Shown: positions 1 through 7,081 of the stretch, in pieces
How the letters are laid out: every line of letters begins with the position of its first letter
How positions within the stretch are numbered: the stretch's first letter is position 1
From: CAXNKH01 sp049296795
GTDB taxonomy: Bacteria; Pseudomonadota; Gammaproteobacteria; Burkholderiales; Burkholderiaceae_C
DNA length: 10,752 nucleotides
Direction of reading: 5' to 3'
Assembly (NCBI GenBank): GCA_049296795.1
Contig: JBAQTC010000026.1
Span: forward strand, 1-10,752
Translations under genes and position numbers: made by a program
The notes under the pieces: model-generated
Database searches by the model: none
Seen by the model: only the letters and a program-made list of their open reading frames with translations
What the model was told of the DNA's origin: nothing

Positions 1-150
1 CCCTTGTCGACCTCTGGTCGACAATTCCTCCTTGATGCCGCTGCGCCGCCCACCCCAAACACCCGGGCATCCAACAGAGTTGCTATTGGTCGTTGTGGGT
101 GTTGTGGGCTTTGGAAAACACTATGCCATGCCAGATGGGCAGGTGGTGCG
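1..150 (-). repeat. Diverged, truncated copy C of the structured intergenic repeat
   Basis: This stretch matches the reverse complement of the right part of elements A (6805-7079) and B (8093-8494), so it lies inverted relative to them. The match is close from the hairpin at 4-24 through the GC-rich arm (about 32-82), and weaker but alignable to about 150, where it follows the central spacer of B. The left side is cut by the window start. Beyond about 150 homology fades, although a hairpin with a CGGGC/GCCCG stem (157-161 and 166-170) lies where the second arm would be expected. No protein function is supported. The family is not recognised by name. Confidence 0.75.
4..24. repeat. Perfect 9-bp hairpin in element C
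   Basis: TTGTCGACC (4-12) pairs perfectly with GGTCGACAA (16-24) across a TCT loop. The same position holds a differently sequenced but still paired hairpin in element D (10645-10665) and element B (8192-8214). Confidence 0.8.
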
Positions 151-255
151 GGTGTCCGGGCGTAGGCCCGATTCGCGGTTGCTACATAGCGGGTGCGCCA
201 ATGAAGGCGTTAACGCGGCACTGTCCGAACGAACCGGCAAACGCCCGCGAGCCTG

Positions 256-318
256 GGCTGGAGAACGGGCACCCAATCCACCGGCCTTGCCCACACCTAC
301 GCACGCATCTGGTTTTGA
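256..318 (+). repeat. Short second-family repeat, copy 1
   Basis: Positions 256-318 align without gaps to 469-531, with about 46 of 63 bases identical. The conserved core is CCCAATCCACCGG followed by CTTGCC. A third copy, inverted, lies at 10556-10592 next to element D. The element has no convincing reading frame and its function is unknown. It may be a module of the same repeat system as elements A-D. Confidence 0.6.
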
Positions 319-468
319 GCAATTTCACGCCAAGACCTCGCGCTAGGCGGGCGGCGCCGCTGCCCTGCTCCGTCTCAGCTCGCGGGCAAGGGCTTCTGAA
401 ACGCCAGCGGATTTTCGTCAAGGACGTGACAGGGATTTAGCCTCTGTGGCAACCGCAAATCGAACCCA

Positions 469-531
469 GGTTGGAGATCGGATACCCAATCCACCGGTCT
501 TGCCAACGCCTGCGAGTGAGAGGCGTTTTGA
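469..531 (+). repeat. Short second-family repeat, copy 2
   Basis: This is a direct repeat of 256-318, offset by 213 bases, with about 73 percent identity over 63 ungapped positions. The strongest block is the shared CCCAATCCACCGG core. Similarity falls off in the last third except for a shared GTTTTGA end. Confidence 0.6.
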
Positions 532-600
532 CTTCGAATAATTGGATTCTGACCCCAATTAACCAACTGGTCGCAGGTAGACTCAGGCTTGCTGGCTTGC

Positions 601-617
601 ATTTCGAAACTCTCCAT
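601..617 (+). repeat. Diverged right terminus of the structured repeat
   Basis: ATTTCGAAACTCTCCAT here matches the right tip of elements A (7063-7079) and B (8478-8494), ATTTTGAAACTCTCAAT, at 15 of 17 positions, in the same orientation as A and B. Sequence just upstream (about 567-600) aligns weakly with the inner flank of those tips. The tip ends 8 bases before the lyase start codon. It may be a relic end of an old insertion, perhaps with copy C as part of the same decayed locus. Confidence 0.5.
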
Positions 618-625
618 CCCACTTT

Positions 626-1972
626 ATGGCCTCCATCATTGATTCAAAAATTTTTGGCGACATCTTCAGCGACGCCAGCATGAAACACATCTGGTCCGAC
701 GAAAACCGGACCGCCAAATACCTCGATGTCGAGCGCGCCCTGGCCAAAGTCCAGGGTCAGCTCGGCATCATTCCGCAAGAAGCGGCCGACGAGATCGTTC
801 GCCATTGCGAGTTGTCGCAAATCGACTGGGCCAAGCTCAAGGCCAAGACCGAGCAAATCGGCTACCCCATCATTGCCGTGGTGAACCAGATCAACAGCGC
901 TTGTCGCGACGGACTGGGCGAGTACTGCCACTGGGGCGCGACCACCCAGGACATCACCGACACCGCCACCGTGCTGCAAATGCGCGAATCGCTGGCTCTG
1001 GTCGAAGCCGATCTGGTGGCGATCTCCGCCGCACTGGCGGCGCTGGCCCTGCGCTACCGCGACACGCCGGTGGCCGGCCGCAGCAATTTGCAACAAGCCA
1101 TTCCGGTGACTTTTGGTTACAAAATGGCCGGCATTCTGGCAGCGATCGAGCGTCATCGGGAACGGCTCGAACAGCTCAAACCCCGTTTGCTGGTCGGTGA
1201 GTTCGGTGGCGCTTGCGGCACGCTGGCGTCGCTGCAGACCGGCGCCATGCAGACCCAGGAAGGGCTGATGCGCGAGTTGGGGCTGGGCCAGCCGCTGATT
1301 GCCTGGCACACGGTGCGCGACAACATCGCCGAGGTTGGCGCTTTTCTCGGTCTGGTCGGCGGCACGCTGGGCAAAATTGCGCTTGACGTCAAGCTGATGA
1401 TGCAAACCGAAGTGGCCGAAGTGTTCGAGCCCTATGCCCCGGGTCGGGGTTCGTCGTCGACCATGCCGCAAAAACGCAACCCGATTTCCTGCTTGTATAT
1501 CCACGCCAATATTTCGGTGGTGCGGCAACAGGCGGCGGCCTTGATGGACGCGATGGTGGCCGATCACGAACGCTCGACCGGCCCCTGGGAAATCGAATGG
1601 GTGGTGTTGCCCGATATTTTTTGTCTGATGGCCGGTGCGTTGAAACAAACCCGCTTCATCCTGGAAGGACTGGAGGTCGACCAAGCCCGTATGCGCGCCA
1701 ACATCGACATCACCAACGGTTTGCTGATGTCCGAAGCGGTGATGATGGGCCTAGGCCCTTACATCGGCCGCGAAGTCGCCCACGACCTGGTCTACGACTT
1801 GTGTCGCCAAGCTCTGGCGCAAGACCGCCATTTGCTGGAGGTGTTGTGCGAACACCCCGACATTAAAGCTCACGTCAGCCGCGAACAGCTCGCTGCGATG
1901 CTGAACCCCGCCAATTACCTGGGCCAGTCCGGCGTTATGGTGGACCGGGTGCTGGCCAGCCTGAAACATTGA
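626..1972 (+). CDS. Fumarase/aspartase-superfamily lyase (PcaB/adenylosuccinate lyase-like)
   Basis: This 448-residue cytoplasmic enzyme belongs to the superfamily whose members eliminate or cyclise carboxylated substrates, normally as homotetramers with composite active sites. Visible signatures are WGATTQDITD (residues 103-112, conserved region 1), GRSNLQQAIPVTFG (151-164, region 2), and the mobile loop GSSSTMPQKRNP (275-286) carrying the presumed catalytic serine. Length and N-terminus suit 3-carboxy-cis,cis-muconate cycloisomerase and adenylosuccinate lyase relatives, which supports the ATG at 626 although no clear Shine-Dalgarno precedes it. Region 2 has Asn154 where adenylosuccinate lyases usually carry His and, as I recall, PcaB carries Trp, so the substrate is probably neither of theirs. 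No pca or purine genes lie nearby. Superfamily membership is firm; the exact reaction is unknown. Confidence 0.88.
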   Translation: MASIIDSKIFGDIFSDASMKHIWSDENRTAKYLDVERALAKVQGQLGIIPQEAADEIVRHCELSQIDWAKLKAKTEQIGYPIIAVVNQINSACRDGLGEYCHWGATTQDITDTATVLQMRESLALVEADLVAISAALAALALRYRDTPVAGRSNLQQAIPVTFGYKMAGILAAIERHRERLEQLKPRLLVGEFGGACGTLASLQTGAMQTQEGLMRELGLGQPLIAWHTVRDNIAEVGAFLGLVGGTLGKIALDVKLMMQTEVAEVFEPYAPGRGSSSTMPQKRNPISCLYIHANISVVRQQAAALMDAMVADHERSTGPWEIEWVVLPDIFCLMAGALKQTRFILEGLEVDQARMRANIDITNGLLMSEAVMMGLGPYIGREVAHDLVYDLCRQALAQDRHLLEVLCEHPDIKAHVSREQLAAMLNPANYLGQSGVMVDRVLASLKH

Positions 1973-2163
1973 GATCCCAGCGCGACACGAACAGATCCCG
2001 GTGCAGCACTCAGCGCCTGAATGTCCTGCGCCCTTCACCCCGACCTCAGAAACCAGCCACTGCCTAGGGTTTCCCCCAGCTTTTCGGGGGGGGGGGGGAG
2101 TTATCCTAGAATGACGGCAACATTGCACTGACACCCTCTAGCCAGCCCACCCAAGGAAGCTAT
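1973..2163 (+). promoter_or_regulatory. Intergenic leader with a G13 tract before the c-di-GMP gene
   Basis: No gene or clear rho-independent terminator is seen after the lyase. The notable feature is 13 consecutive G at 2086-2098. Just downstream, TAGAAT (2107-2112) is a 5-of-6 match to a sigma-70 -10 box. A weak -35-like TTTTCG (2081-2086) sits 20 bases upstream of it, so the G run fills most of the putative spacer. The run can also pair with CCCCC at 2073-2077. The promoter call is inference. Confidence 0.4.
2153..2159 (+). promoter_or_regulatory. Ribosome binding site deciding a TTG start
   Basis: AAGGAAG lies 4 bases before TTG at 2164. The next in-frame ATG (2284, residue 41) falls inside the first membrane segment, so the TTG is the better start. 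Confidence 0.65.
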
Positions 2164-5100
2164 TTGAACGCCACCCTGCCAGCCACCAGCGCCAACCCTG
2201 AGCCAGCGACTGTGCTGGCGCAATTGGCACGCATTACCCGCGGCTGTGCTGTCGCTGTGCTGTTACTCGTCGGTTCGGTGCTGATGGGTTGGCTGCTGAA
2301 TTTCAATCCCCTGCAATCCCTGTGGCCCGGGCTGGCCAGCATGTCGTCCAATACCATGGTGTGTTTCGCGCTGGCCGCTGGCGTGCTCCTGTTCAAGCCC
2401 AGCCCAAGGGGCTACTTTGGCGCTGCGCTGGTGATCGCCGCGATCGCCAGTGCAGCGCTGATCGAAGATTTTTTCGGTCTGCATCTCCTGCCCCATGACT
2501 TCGGGTTCAACCCTGACGCCGGCCACCACACCGACAGCTTGATGTCGCAAACCGCGGCGCTGCTTTTTTTGCTGTTCGCCGCAGCTCTGGTGCTGCGCCC
2601 GGCCCGCCAGCGCCGGCTGCAGCGCAGTTTGGAGCTGATTTGCCTGCTGATCTTCGCCGTCGCGTCGCTGGTCGTGTTGGGCTATGGCTTTGGACGCGAA
2701 TCGGTGCTTGCCCTGCCGGGTTTTGAAAACTTTGCGGTGCGCACTGCCCTGTCCTTTTTGCTGCTGGCGCTGGGTCTGCTGTGCACGCGGGGCGACGGCA
2801 TGGCGGCTTATGTGGCGGGGCCCAGCCTGGGTGGGGGGTTGCTGCGGTTGTTCCTGCCCCTGGTGCTCGTGGTTCCTGCTGTGCTGGGCTGGTCGCTACT
2901 TCAAATGGGGCTGGCGCACTGGTTTGACGGCACGCAAGAAATCATCATTTTTTCGGTGCTGCTCACGACCTTTTTTTCCACGCTATGTTGGAGACTGGCA
3001 CAACGAATCGACCAGCAAGCCGATCTCAAACTGCAGTCCGAAACCAAGCGCGAGCAGTCCGACGAGTTGTACCGCTCCTTGTTCAACGGTAGCCTGGATG
3101 CGATTTTCTCGCTCGGGATCGATGGCCGCTTCACGGTCGCCAACCCGGCGGCGCTAGCGCTGACCGGGCTGAGCCTGGCGCAATTGCAATCCACCCATTT
3201 TCTAACGCTGTGCCCCCCTGATCAGCGGCCAGCGGCCGATGCCGCTTTTCGCGCCGCTTTTTGCTCCAAGGCGCTGACGCTGCAAACCCAGTTCATCAAC
3301 GCCCAAAAGGAACGGGTCGATCTCTACATCGCCGGTGCGCCCGCACTGATCGATGGCGAGCTGGTCGGCGTTTCGTGCATCGCGCGCAATACCACAGCGC
3401 AAAAAAAGGCGGAGCGCGAATTGCTCACGCTGAACCAGACCCTGGAGCAACGCGTGCTGGAGCGCTCGGCGCAATTGGTCGATTTGCAGTCCAACTACCA
3501 AGCGCTGTACACCTCGATGGAAGAGGCTTTTTTCACGCTCGAGCTCGTGTTTGATCAGCAGCAACAAGCGGTTGATTACCGATTTTTGAGCTGCAACCCG
3601 GCGTTTGAAAAACAAACCAGCATCCAAAACCCCACGGGTCGGCTGATCAGCGAGCTGATCGAAACGCCCGATCCGCTGCGCCTCAAGCTGTTTGGCGACG
3701 TGGCAAACACCGGTGTGCCTGTGCGTTTTGAGCGGCACTCCAGTTTCAATGACCGCTGGTTTGATATTTATGCTTTTCGCATCGATAAAGAGGACGCCAA
3801 GCACGTCGGCGTCATCATGCACGACCTCACCGAGCATCGCAATGCCCAACAAGCCATTGAAAAATTAGCGTTTTATGACGCTCTGACCGGCCTGCCCAAT
3901 CGGCGCATGCTGCTAGACCGTTTGCAGCAGGCGCTGGCCCGCAGTGAGCGCAGTGGTCAAAGCGGCGCGCTGATCTTCATGGACCTGGACAATTTCAAGA
4001 CGCTCAACGACACCCAGGGCCATGACGCGGGTGATCGTTTGCTGATCCGGGTGGCTCAGGTGTTGCAGCAAAGCCTGCGCGAAACCGACAGCGTGGCCCG
4101 GTTTGGCGGTGATGAGTTTGTCATGCTGCTCGAAAACATCAACGAAAGTGAAGCCAGCGTACAGGATCAGCTCCAAAGCGTGGGCGATCATGTGCTGGCG
4201 GCTTTTGCGCTCGATGCCGAACTCAATTCCAATGGCTATCACTGCCGCTGCAGCATGGGAGTCACCCTGTTCTCGGGCCAGCAGGTGGGTAGCGAAGAAC
4301 TGCTCAAACAAGCCGATATGGCGCTGTACCAGGCCAAGGCTGATGGCCGCGATGCCCTGCGCTTTTTCGACAACGCCATCCAGAGCAAGCTCATCGGTCG
4401 CGCCGAACTCGAAGCTGACCTGCGGCACGCCTTGAGCACGGCCTCCAACATGGGGCAATTCAGCCTGCACTACCAGCCGGTGGTCAACCAAGCCGGCCAA
4501 CTGACCGATGTCGAGGCCTTGCTGCGTTGGAACCATCCGACCAAAGGCGTGCTGTTACCCGGCACCTTCATCAGCGTGGCCGAAGAAACCGGCTTGATTC
4601 ACCCCCTGGGGCAGTGGGTGCTCAATGCCGCTTGTCGCCAGCTCGCGCGCTGGGCTGAGCAGCCCAGTACCGCCGGCTGGAATTTAGCGGTCAACGTCAG
4701 CACCAAACAGTTCCACCGCAGCGATTTCATCGACCAAATCAACACCGCGCTGGCGATCTCAGGGGCCTCGGCCTCTCAACTCAAATTGGAGATCACCGAG
4801 AGCTTGTTGATCGACGATGCGAATGATTCGATCCGGAAAATGAAGCTGCTGCAGGCCCAGGGCATTGGTTTTCTGCTCGACGATTTTGGCACCGGCTACT
4901 CCTCGCTGAGTTATCTCAGCCGCCTGCCGCTGGACTACCTCAAAATCGACCGCTCCTTTGTCATCAATCTACCCGACCATGAGGCTGACAACCACATCGT
5001 TCAAGCGATTTTGGCGATGGCGCACCGCTTGGGGATCAAGGTGGTGGCCGAAGGGGTCGAGACCGCGGCTCAGTGGCAGTTCCTCAAAGACCACGGTTGC

Positions 5101-5181
5101 CAGGCGTTCCAAGGCCATTTGTTTGGCCATGCCGTCCAAGCCCAAGACCTGCCCACCCACGGCGCCGCGCTGGCAGCTTGA
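2164..5181 (+). CDS. Membrane PAS-PAS-GGDEF-EAL cyclic di-GMP protein
   Basis: This 1005-residue inner-membrane protein should make and/or break cyclic di-GMP. About eight hydrophobic segments (near 27-46, 58-77, 83-103, 129-145, 157-175, 190-207, 224-245 and 259-277) form a sensor resembling the uncharacterised N-termini of many bacterial sensor kinases and cyclases. A linker helix leads to PAS 1 (about 300-405), a short coiled coil (about 410-440) and PAS 2 (about 445-555). The GGDEF domain starts at FYDALTGLPNR (570) and has an intact GGDEF (648-652), with the product-inhibition motif RETD (639-642) exactly five residues before it. The EAL domain keeps EAL (784-786), NVS, ITES, DDFGTG (906-911), LKID and EGVET (963-967), so both catalytic sites look usable. 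Which activity dominates cannot be read from sequence. The start is TTG, backed by AAGGAAG four bases upstream. The G13 tract upstream may affect expression. Confidence 0.93.
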   Translation: MNATLPATSANPEPATVLAQLARITRGCAVAVLLLVGSVLMGWLLNFNPLQSLWPGLASMSSNTMVCFALAAGVLLFKPSPRGYFGAALVIAAIASAALIEDFFGLHLLPHDFGFNPDAGHHTDSLMSQTAALLFLLFAAALVLRPARQRRLQRSLELICLLIFAVASLVVLGYGFGRESVLALPGFENFAVRTALSFLLLALGLLCTRGDGMAAYVAGPSLGGGLLRLFLPLVLVVPAVLGWSLLQMGLAHWFDGTQEIIIFSVLLTTFFSTLCWRLAQRIDQQADLKLQSETKREQSDELYRSLFNGSLDAIFSLGIDGRFTVANPAALALTGLSLAQLQSTHFLTLCPPDQRPAADAAFRAAFCSKALTLQTQFINAQKERVDLYIAGAPALIDGELVGVSCIARNTTAQKKAERELLTLNQTLEQRVLERSAQLVDLQSNYQALYTSMEEAFFTLELVFDQQQQAVDYRFLSCNPAFEKQTSIQNPTGRLISELIETPDPLRLKLFGDVANTGVPVRFERHSSFNDRWFDIYAFRIDKEDAKHVGVIMHDLTEHRNAQQAIEKLAFYDALTGLPNRRMLLDRLQQALARSERSGQSGALIFMDLDNFKTLNDTQGHDAGDRLLIRVAQVLQQSLRETDSVARFGGDEFVMLLENINESEASVQDQLQSVGDHVLAAFALDAELNSNGYHCRCSMGVTLFSGQQVGSEELLKQADMALYQAKADGRDALRFFDNAIQSKLIGRAELEADLRHALSTASNMGQFSLHYQPVVNQAGQLTDVEALLRWNHPTKGVLLPGTFISVAEETGLIHPLGQWVLNAACRQLARWAEQPSTAGWNLAVNVSTKQFHRSDFIDQINTALAISGASASQLKLEITESLLIDDANDSIRKMKLLQAQGIGFLLDDFGTGYSSLSYLSRLPLDYLKIDRSFVINLPDHEADNHIVQAILAMAHRLGIKVVAEGVETAAQWQFLKDHGCQAFQGHLFGHAVQAQDLPTHGAALAA

Positions 5182-5240
5182 GCGCTCGCCAATGACGCGC
5201 CCGTCCGCCCAGCTGTTCGCAGCAGTCGCGGGACTTCGAA
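5182..5240. other. Convergent gene junction
   Basis: The 59 bases between the converging stop codons of the cyclic di-GMP gene and the GNAT gene show no clear stem with a T-run in either direction. Confidence 0.5.
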
Positions 5241-5714
5241 TCAGTCCAGGGCGCGCTTGAGCCGGATGTGCTCGATCCGATCCGGGCCCACGGCCACGGT
5301 TTTTAGGCTGCTCATTTCACGCTTGAAGCCGGCGAGCTCGACAAAACGCAAGGCCCGCTCACTGGCCAGCGGCAACCAAATCGTGACCTGGGTACAGCCT
5401 TCGTCGATCAGGCCTTCGCGCGCTGCGTCCCACAGCGCCAACCCCACACCCTGATCCCAATAGGCGGGCGACACATAAAGCGCCCAAAGCTCACCCACGG
5501 TGGGTTTGGTTTTGGGGTCGCGCGAGCGGTCATAACCGACAAAACCGATGATCCTCTGGTCGGCTAGTGCCAGCAGCACCTGGGGTTCGCCGAACTCGAT
5601 GGCGTCACGCCAAAAAGCCAAGTCTTCCAGCGTGGCGCTGGCGCTGCCGGCCTGCAGGGCAGCGACCGCTTTGGCGTCGCTCAATTGGGCGGGTTGGATA
5701 TCGATCTGCTTCAT
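5241..5714 (-). CDS. GNAT-family N-acetyltransferase
   Basis: This 157-residue protein has the size and layout of a single-domain GNAT enzyme that transfers an acetyl group from acetyl-CoA to an amine. Strand and motif A are visible in the segment LWALYVSPAYWDQGVGLAL (about residues 76-94), where W86-D-Q-G-V-G91 is the pyrophosphate-binding turn in the YWxxGxG form common in the family. The later ERALRFVELAGFKR (119-132) is the typical motif B helix with the GF turn. The acceptor cannot be predicted. It starts 68 bases after the Bug gene stop on the same strand and could be read through from it, but no strong Shine-Dalgarno is seen and no functional link is evident. It is convergent with the cyclic di-GMP gene. 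Confidence 0.87.
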   Translation of the reverse strand: MKQIDIQPAQLSDAKAVAALQAGSASATLEDLAFWRDAIEFGEPQVLLALADQRIIGFVGYDRSRDPKTKPTVGELWALYVSPAYWDQGVGLALWDAAREGLIDEGCTQVTIWLPLASERALRFVELAGFKREMSSLKTVAVGPDRIEHIRLKRALD

Positions 5715-5782
5715 TTTTTCGTTGACTCAAGACCACGGCAAGAGCCGGGACCGGATTTTAGCCCAGGGCCCATGAACCCCGC

Positions 5783-6754
5783 TTATTCGAGTTTGACGCC
5801 AGCGTCTTTGACCAGTTTGACCCAGAACTTGGCGTCTTCCTGTAAAAAAGCAGCAAAATTCGCCGGCGAGCTCGACAGCGTGACATCGGTGCCTTCACGC
5901 GCCAAAGCGGCTTTGACCGAAGGTTGTTGCATGGCCAAGGTGGCGGCCTCGAACAGTTTATTCACAATCGCAGCGGGCGTGGCGGCTGGTACGAACAAGC
6001 CGTACCAGAAGGATATCGCGTAATCGGGCAAACCGGCTTCGGCCATGCCGGCGACCCCGGGCACCAGCGTCGTTCGCTCCCGGGTGCTGACTGCCAAAGC
6101 GCGCAAGCGCCCAGCGTTGACCATGGGCAGGACCGAAGGCGGCGTACCAAACGTCACCTGGGTGTCACCCGCGACCACCGATTGAATCGCCGGGCCACCG
6201 CCGCGGTAAGGAATATGCGTCATGTTGACGCCAGCGACTTGCAAAAACAAAGCGCCGCCCAAGTGCGGGGCCGAACCGTTGCCGGCCGTGGCGTAGTTCA
6301 GCGTGCCAGGCGCTTTTTTGGCGCGGGCAATCAAGTCTTGCACCGAAGTGATGCCCGATGTCGGGTTGGCCGCAATCACCAGCGGCGAGCTGCTGATCTG
6401 GGTGATGGGAGCAAAGTCGCTGGGACTGTAATTGAGCTTGGGGTTGAGCGAAGGGTTGACCGAAATGCTGCTGGGGCTGGCGATCAAAACGGTGTAGCCG
6501 TCGGGCGCGGCTTTGGCCACCATTTCGGCCGCGATGCTGGAGCCCGCACCAGCGCGGTTCTCCACCACGATGGGCTGACCCAGGTTGCGTCCCAAAATAT
6601 CGCTCATGGCACGCGAGACGTAATCGGCCGCGCCACCGGGGGCAAAACCCACGACCAGCTTGATCGGTTTGACCGGATAGGCTTGGGATTGCGACTGGGC
6701 TAGTTGGGGAAATAGCAGCGCCAGGCAGGTGAGCGCCGTAAATTTGAATTTCAT
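5783..6754 (-). CDS. Bug/TctC-family periplasmic solute-binding protein
   Basis: This 323-residue protein is a tripartite tricarboxylate transporter receptor, the extracytoplasmic capture component for carboxylates. It has a signal peptide (charged MKFKF, hydrophobic to about residue 16, cleavage near 20-25). The family landmarks follow: YPVKPIKLVVGFAPGGAAD (26-44), the VENRAGAGSSIAAE segment (from 64), PDGYTVLIA, and later IPYRGGGPA. The start ATG at 6754 is fixed by the signal peptide and by AAAGGAAG a few bases upstream. The frame stays open upstream through repeat element A to a TTG at 7078, but that extension is repeat sequence and should not be annotated. No TctA/TctB membrane subunits are in the window; orphan Bug receptors are common in this group. 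Its place after CoA-transferase, crotonase and oxidoreductase genes suggests it captures the acid they process. The ligand is unknown. Confidence 0.93.
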   Translation of the reverse strand: MKFKFTALTCLALLFPQLAQSQSQAYPVKPIKLVVGFAPGGAADYVSRAMSDILGRNLGQPIVVENRAGAGSSIAAEMVAKAAPDGYTVLIASPSSISVNPSLNPKLNYSPSDFAPITQISSSPLVIAANPTSGITSVQDLIARAKKAPGTLNYATAGNGSAPHLGGALFLQVAGVNMTHIPYRGGGPAIQSVVAGDTQVTFGTPPSVLPMVNAGRLRALAVSTRERTTLVPGVAGMAEAGLPDYAISFWYGLFVPAATPAAIVNKLFEAATLAMQQPSVKAALAREGTDVTLSSSPANFAAFLQEDAKFWVKLVKDAGVKLE

Positions 6755-6757
6755 GAT

Positions 6758-6765
6758 CTTCCTTT
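6758..6765 (-). promoter_or_regulatory. Ribosome binding site of the Bug gene
   Basis: On the minus strand AAAGGAAG precedes ATG at 6754, with the GGA core 5 bases from the start. This rules out the longer in-frame start inside the repeat. Confidence 0.75.
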
Positions 6766-6780
6766 CACCGGTGGTGTAGT

Positions 6781-6804
6781 CAGCTGACCGCTTATTGCGG
6801 GCTG
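6781..6804. repeat. Small hairpin between element A and the Bug gene
   Basis: CCGC (6788-6791) pairs with GCGG (6797-6800) around TTATT, with outer CAG/CTG pairs at 6781-6783 and 6802-6804. It ends exactly where element A begins. It lies in the Bug leader and has no T-run, so it is not a standard terminator. Confidence 0.4.
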
Positions 6805-7079
6805 ATTGATCTTTTCTTAAATAATGACACTCGACCTTCCTTTCGTCTTGGCTCCGACTTGGCTGGAACGGGAGCCGGTCAGCGGCGCACTCAGCTCTGT
6901 TGGATGCCCGGGTGTTTGGGGTGGGCGGCGCAGCGGCATCAAGGCGGAGACCGAAGGGCGGGGGACAGCCGCGGAGCTGCCCACCCCAAGCGCCTGGGCG
7001 CTCACCAATACGCAACCAGCATCCTTGCATCGGTACCCTGACTGACCTGGAAACTGTCATGAATTTTGAAACTCTCAAT
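6805..7079 (+). repeat. Structured intergenic repeat, copy A (internally deleted)
   Basis: This 275-bp element fills the gap between the MDR gene stop (2 bases away) and the Bug leader. Alignment with copy B gives sharp ends: ATTGATCTTTTCTTAAAT on the left and TTTTGAAACTCTCAAT on the right. Inverting the right end gives ATTGAGAGTTTCAAAA, which matches the left end at about 18 of 26 positions including ATTGA and the inner ATGACA, so the termini are imperfect inverted repeats. No target-site duplication is evident. Relative to B it lacks a net 122 bp (the equivalent of B 8185-8313), losing one arm and the central spacer. A perfect palindromic stem AGCGCC/GGCGCT lies at 6989-7002. Its open frames are not conserved with B. 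It is non-autonomous and resembles a MITE or large REP-like element; the family is not recognised. Confidence 0.8.
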
Positions 7080-7081
7080 AT

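Larger units (their letters stand above)
171..625. other. Gene-free repeat mosaic upstream of the lyase
   Basis: No gene is supported here. Short open frames exist on both strands but have no family features or ribosome sites and are made largely of repeat sequence. The region holds the two second-family repeats, a small hairpin with an AATTGG/CCAATT stem (540-545 and 555-560), and a diverged element end at 601-617. A TTGACT at 528-533 has no matching -10 box at normal spacing, so the promoter of the lyase was not located. Confidence 0.6.

Noticed and set aside
528..533. TTGACT as a -35 box for the lyase
   Set aside because: No acceptable -10 box lies 16-18 bases downstream; the expected position reads GACCCC.
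182..622. Minus-strand open frames of about 60-80 codons upstream of the lyase
   Set aside because: They overlap the repeats, show no domain or ribosome site, and their residue similarity to each other comes from the 63-bp repeat.
644..1684. Long minus-strand frame opposite the lyase
   Set aside because: It is an antisense shadow of a clear coding gene with full family motifs on the plus strand.
2073..2098. CCCCC/GGGGG stem as a terminator of the lyase gene
   Set aside because: The stem is followed by more G and then AGTTA, with no T-run on either strand.
6805..7079. Target-site duplication around element A or B
   Set aside because: Flanking bases differ on the two sides of each copy beyond the shared terminal bases, so none can be claimed.
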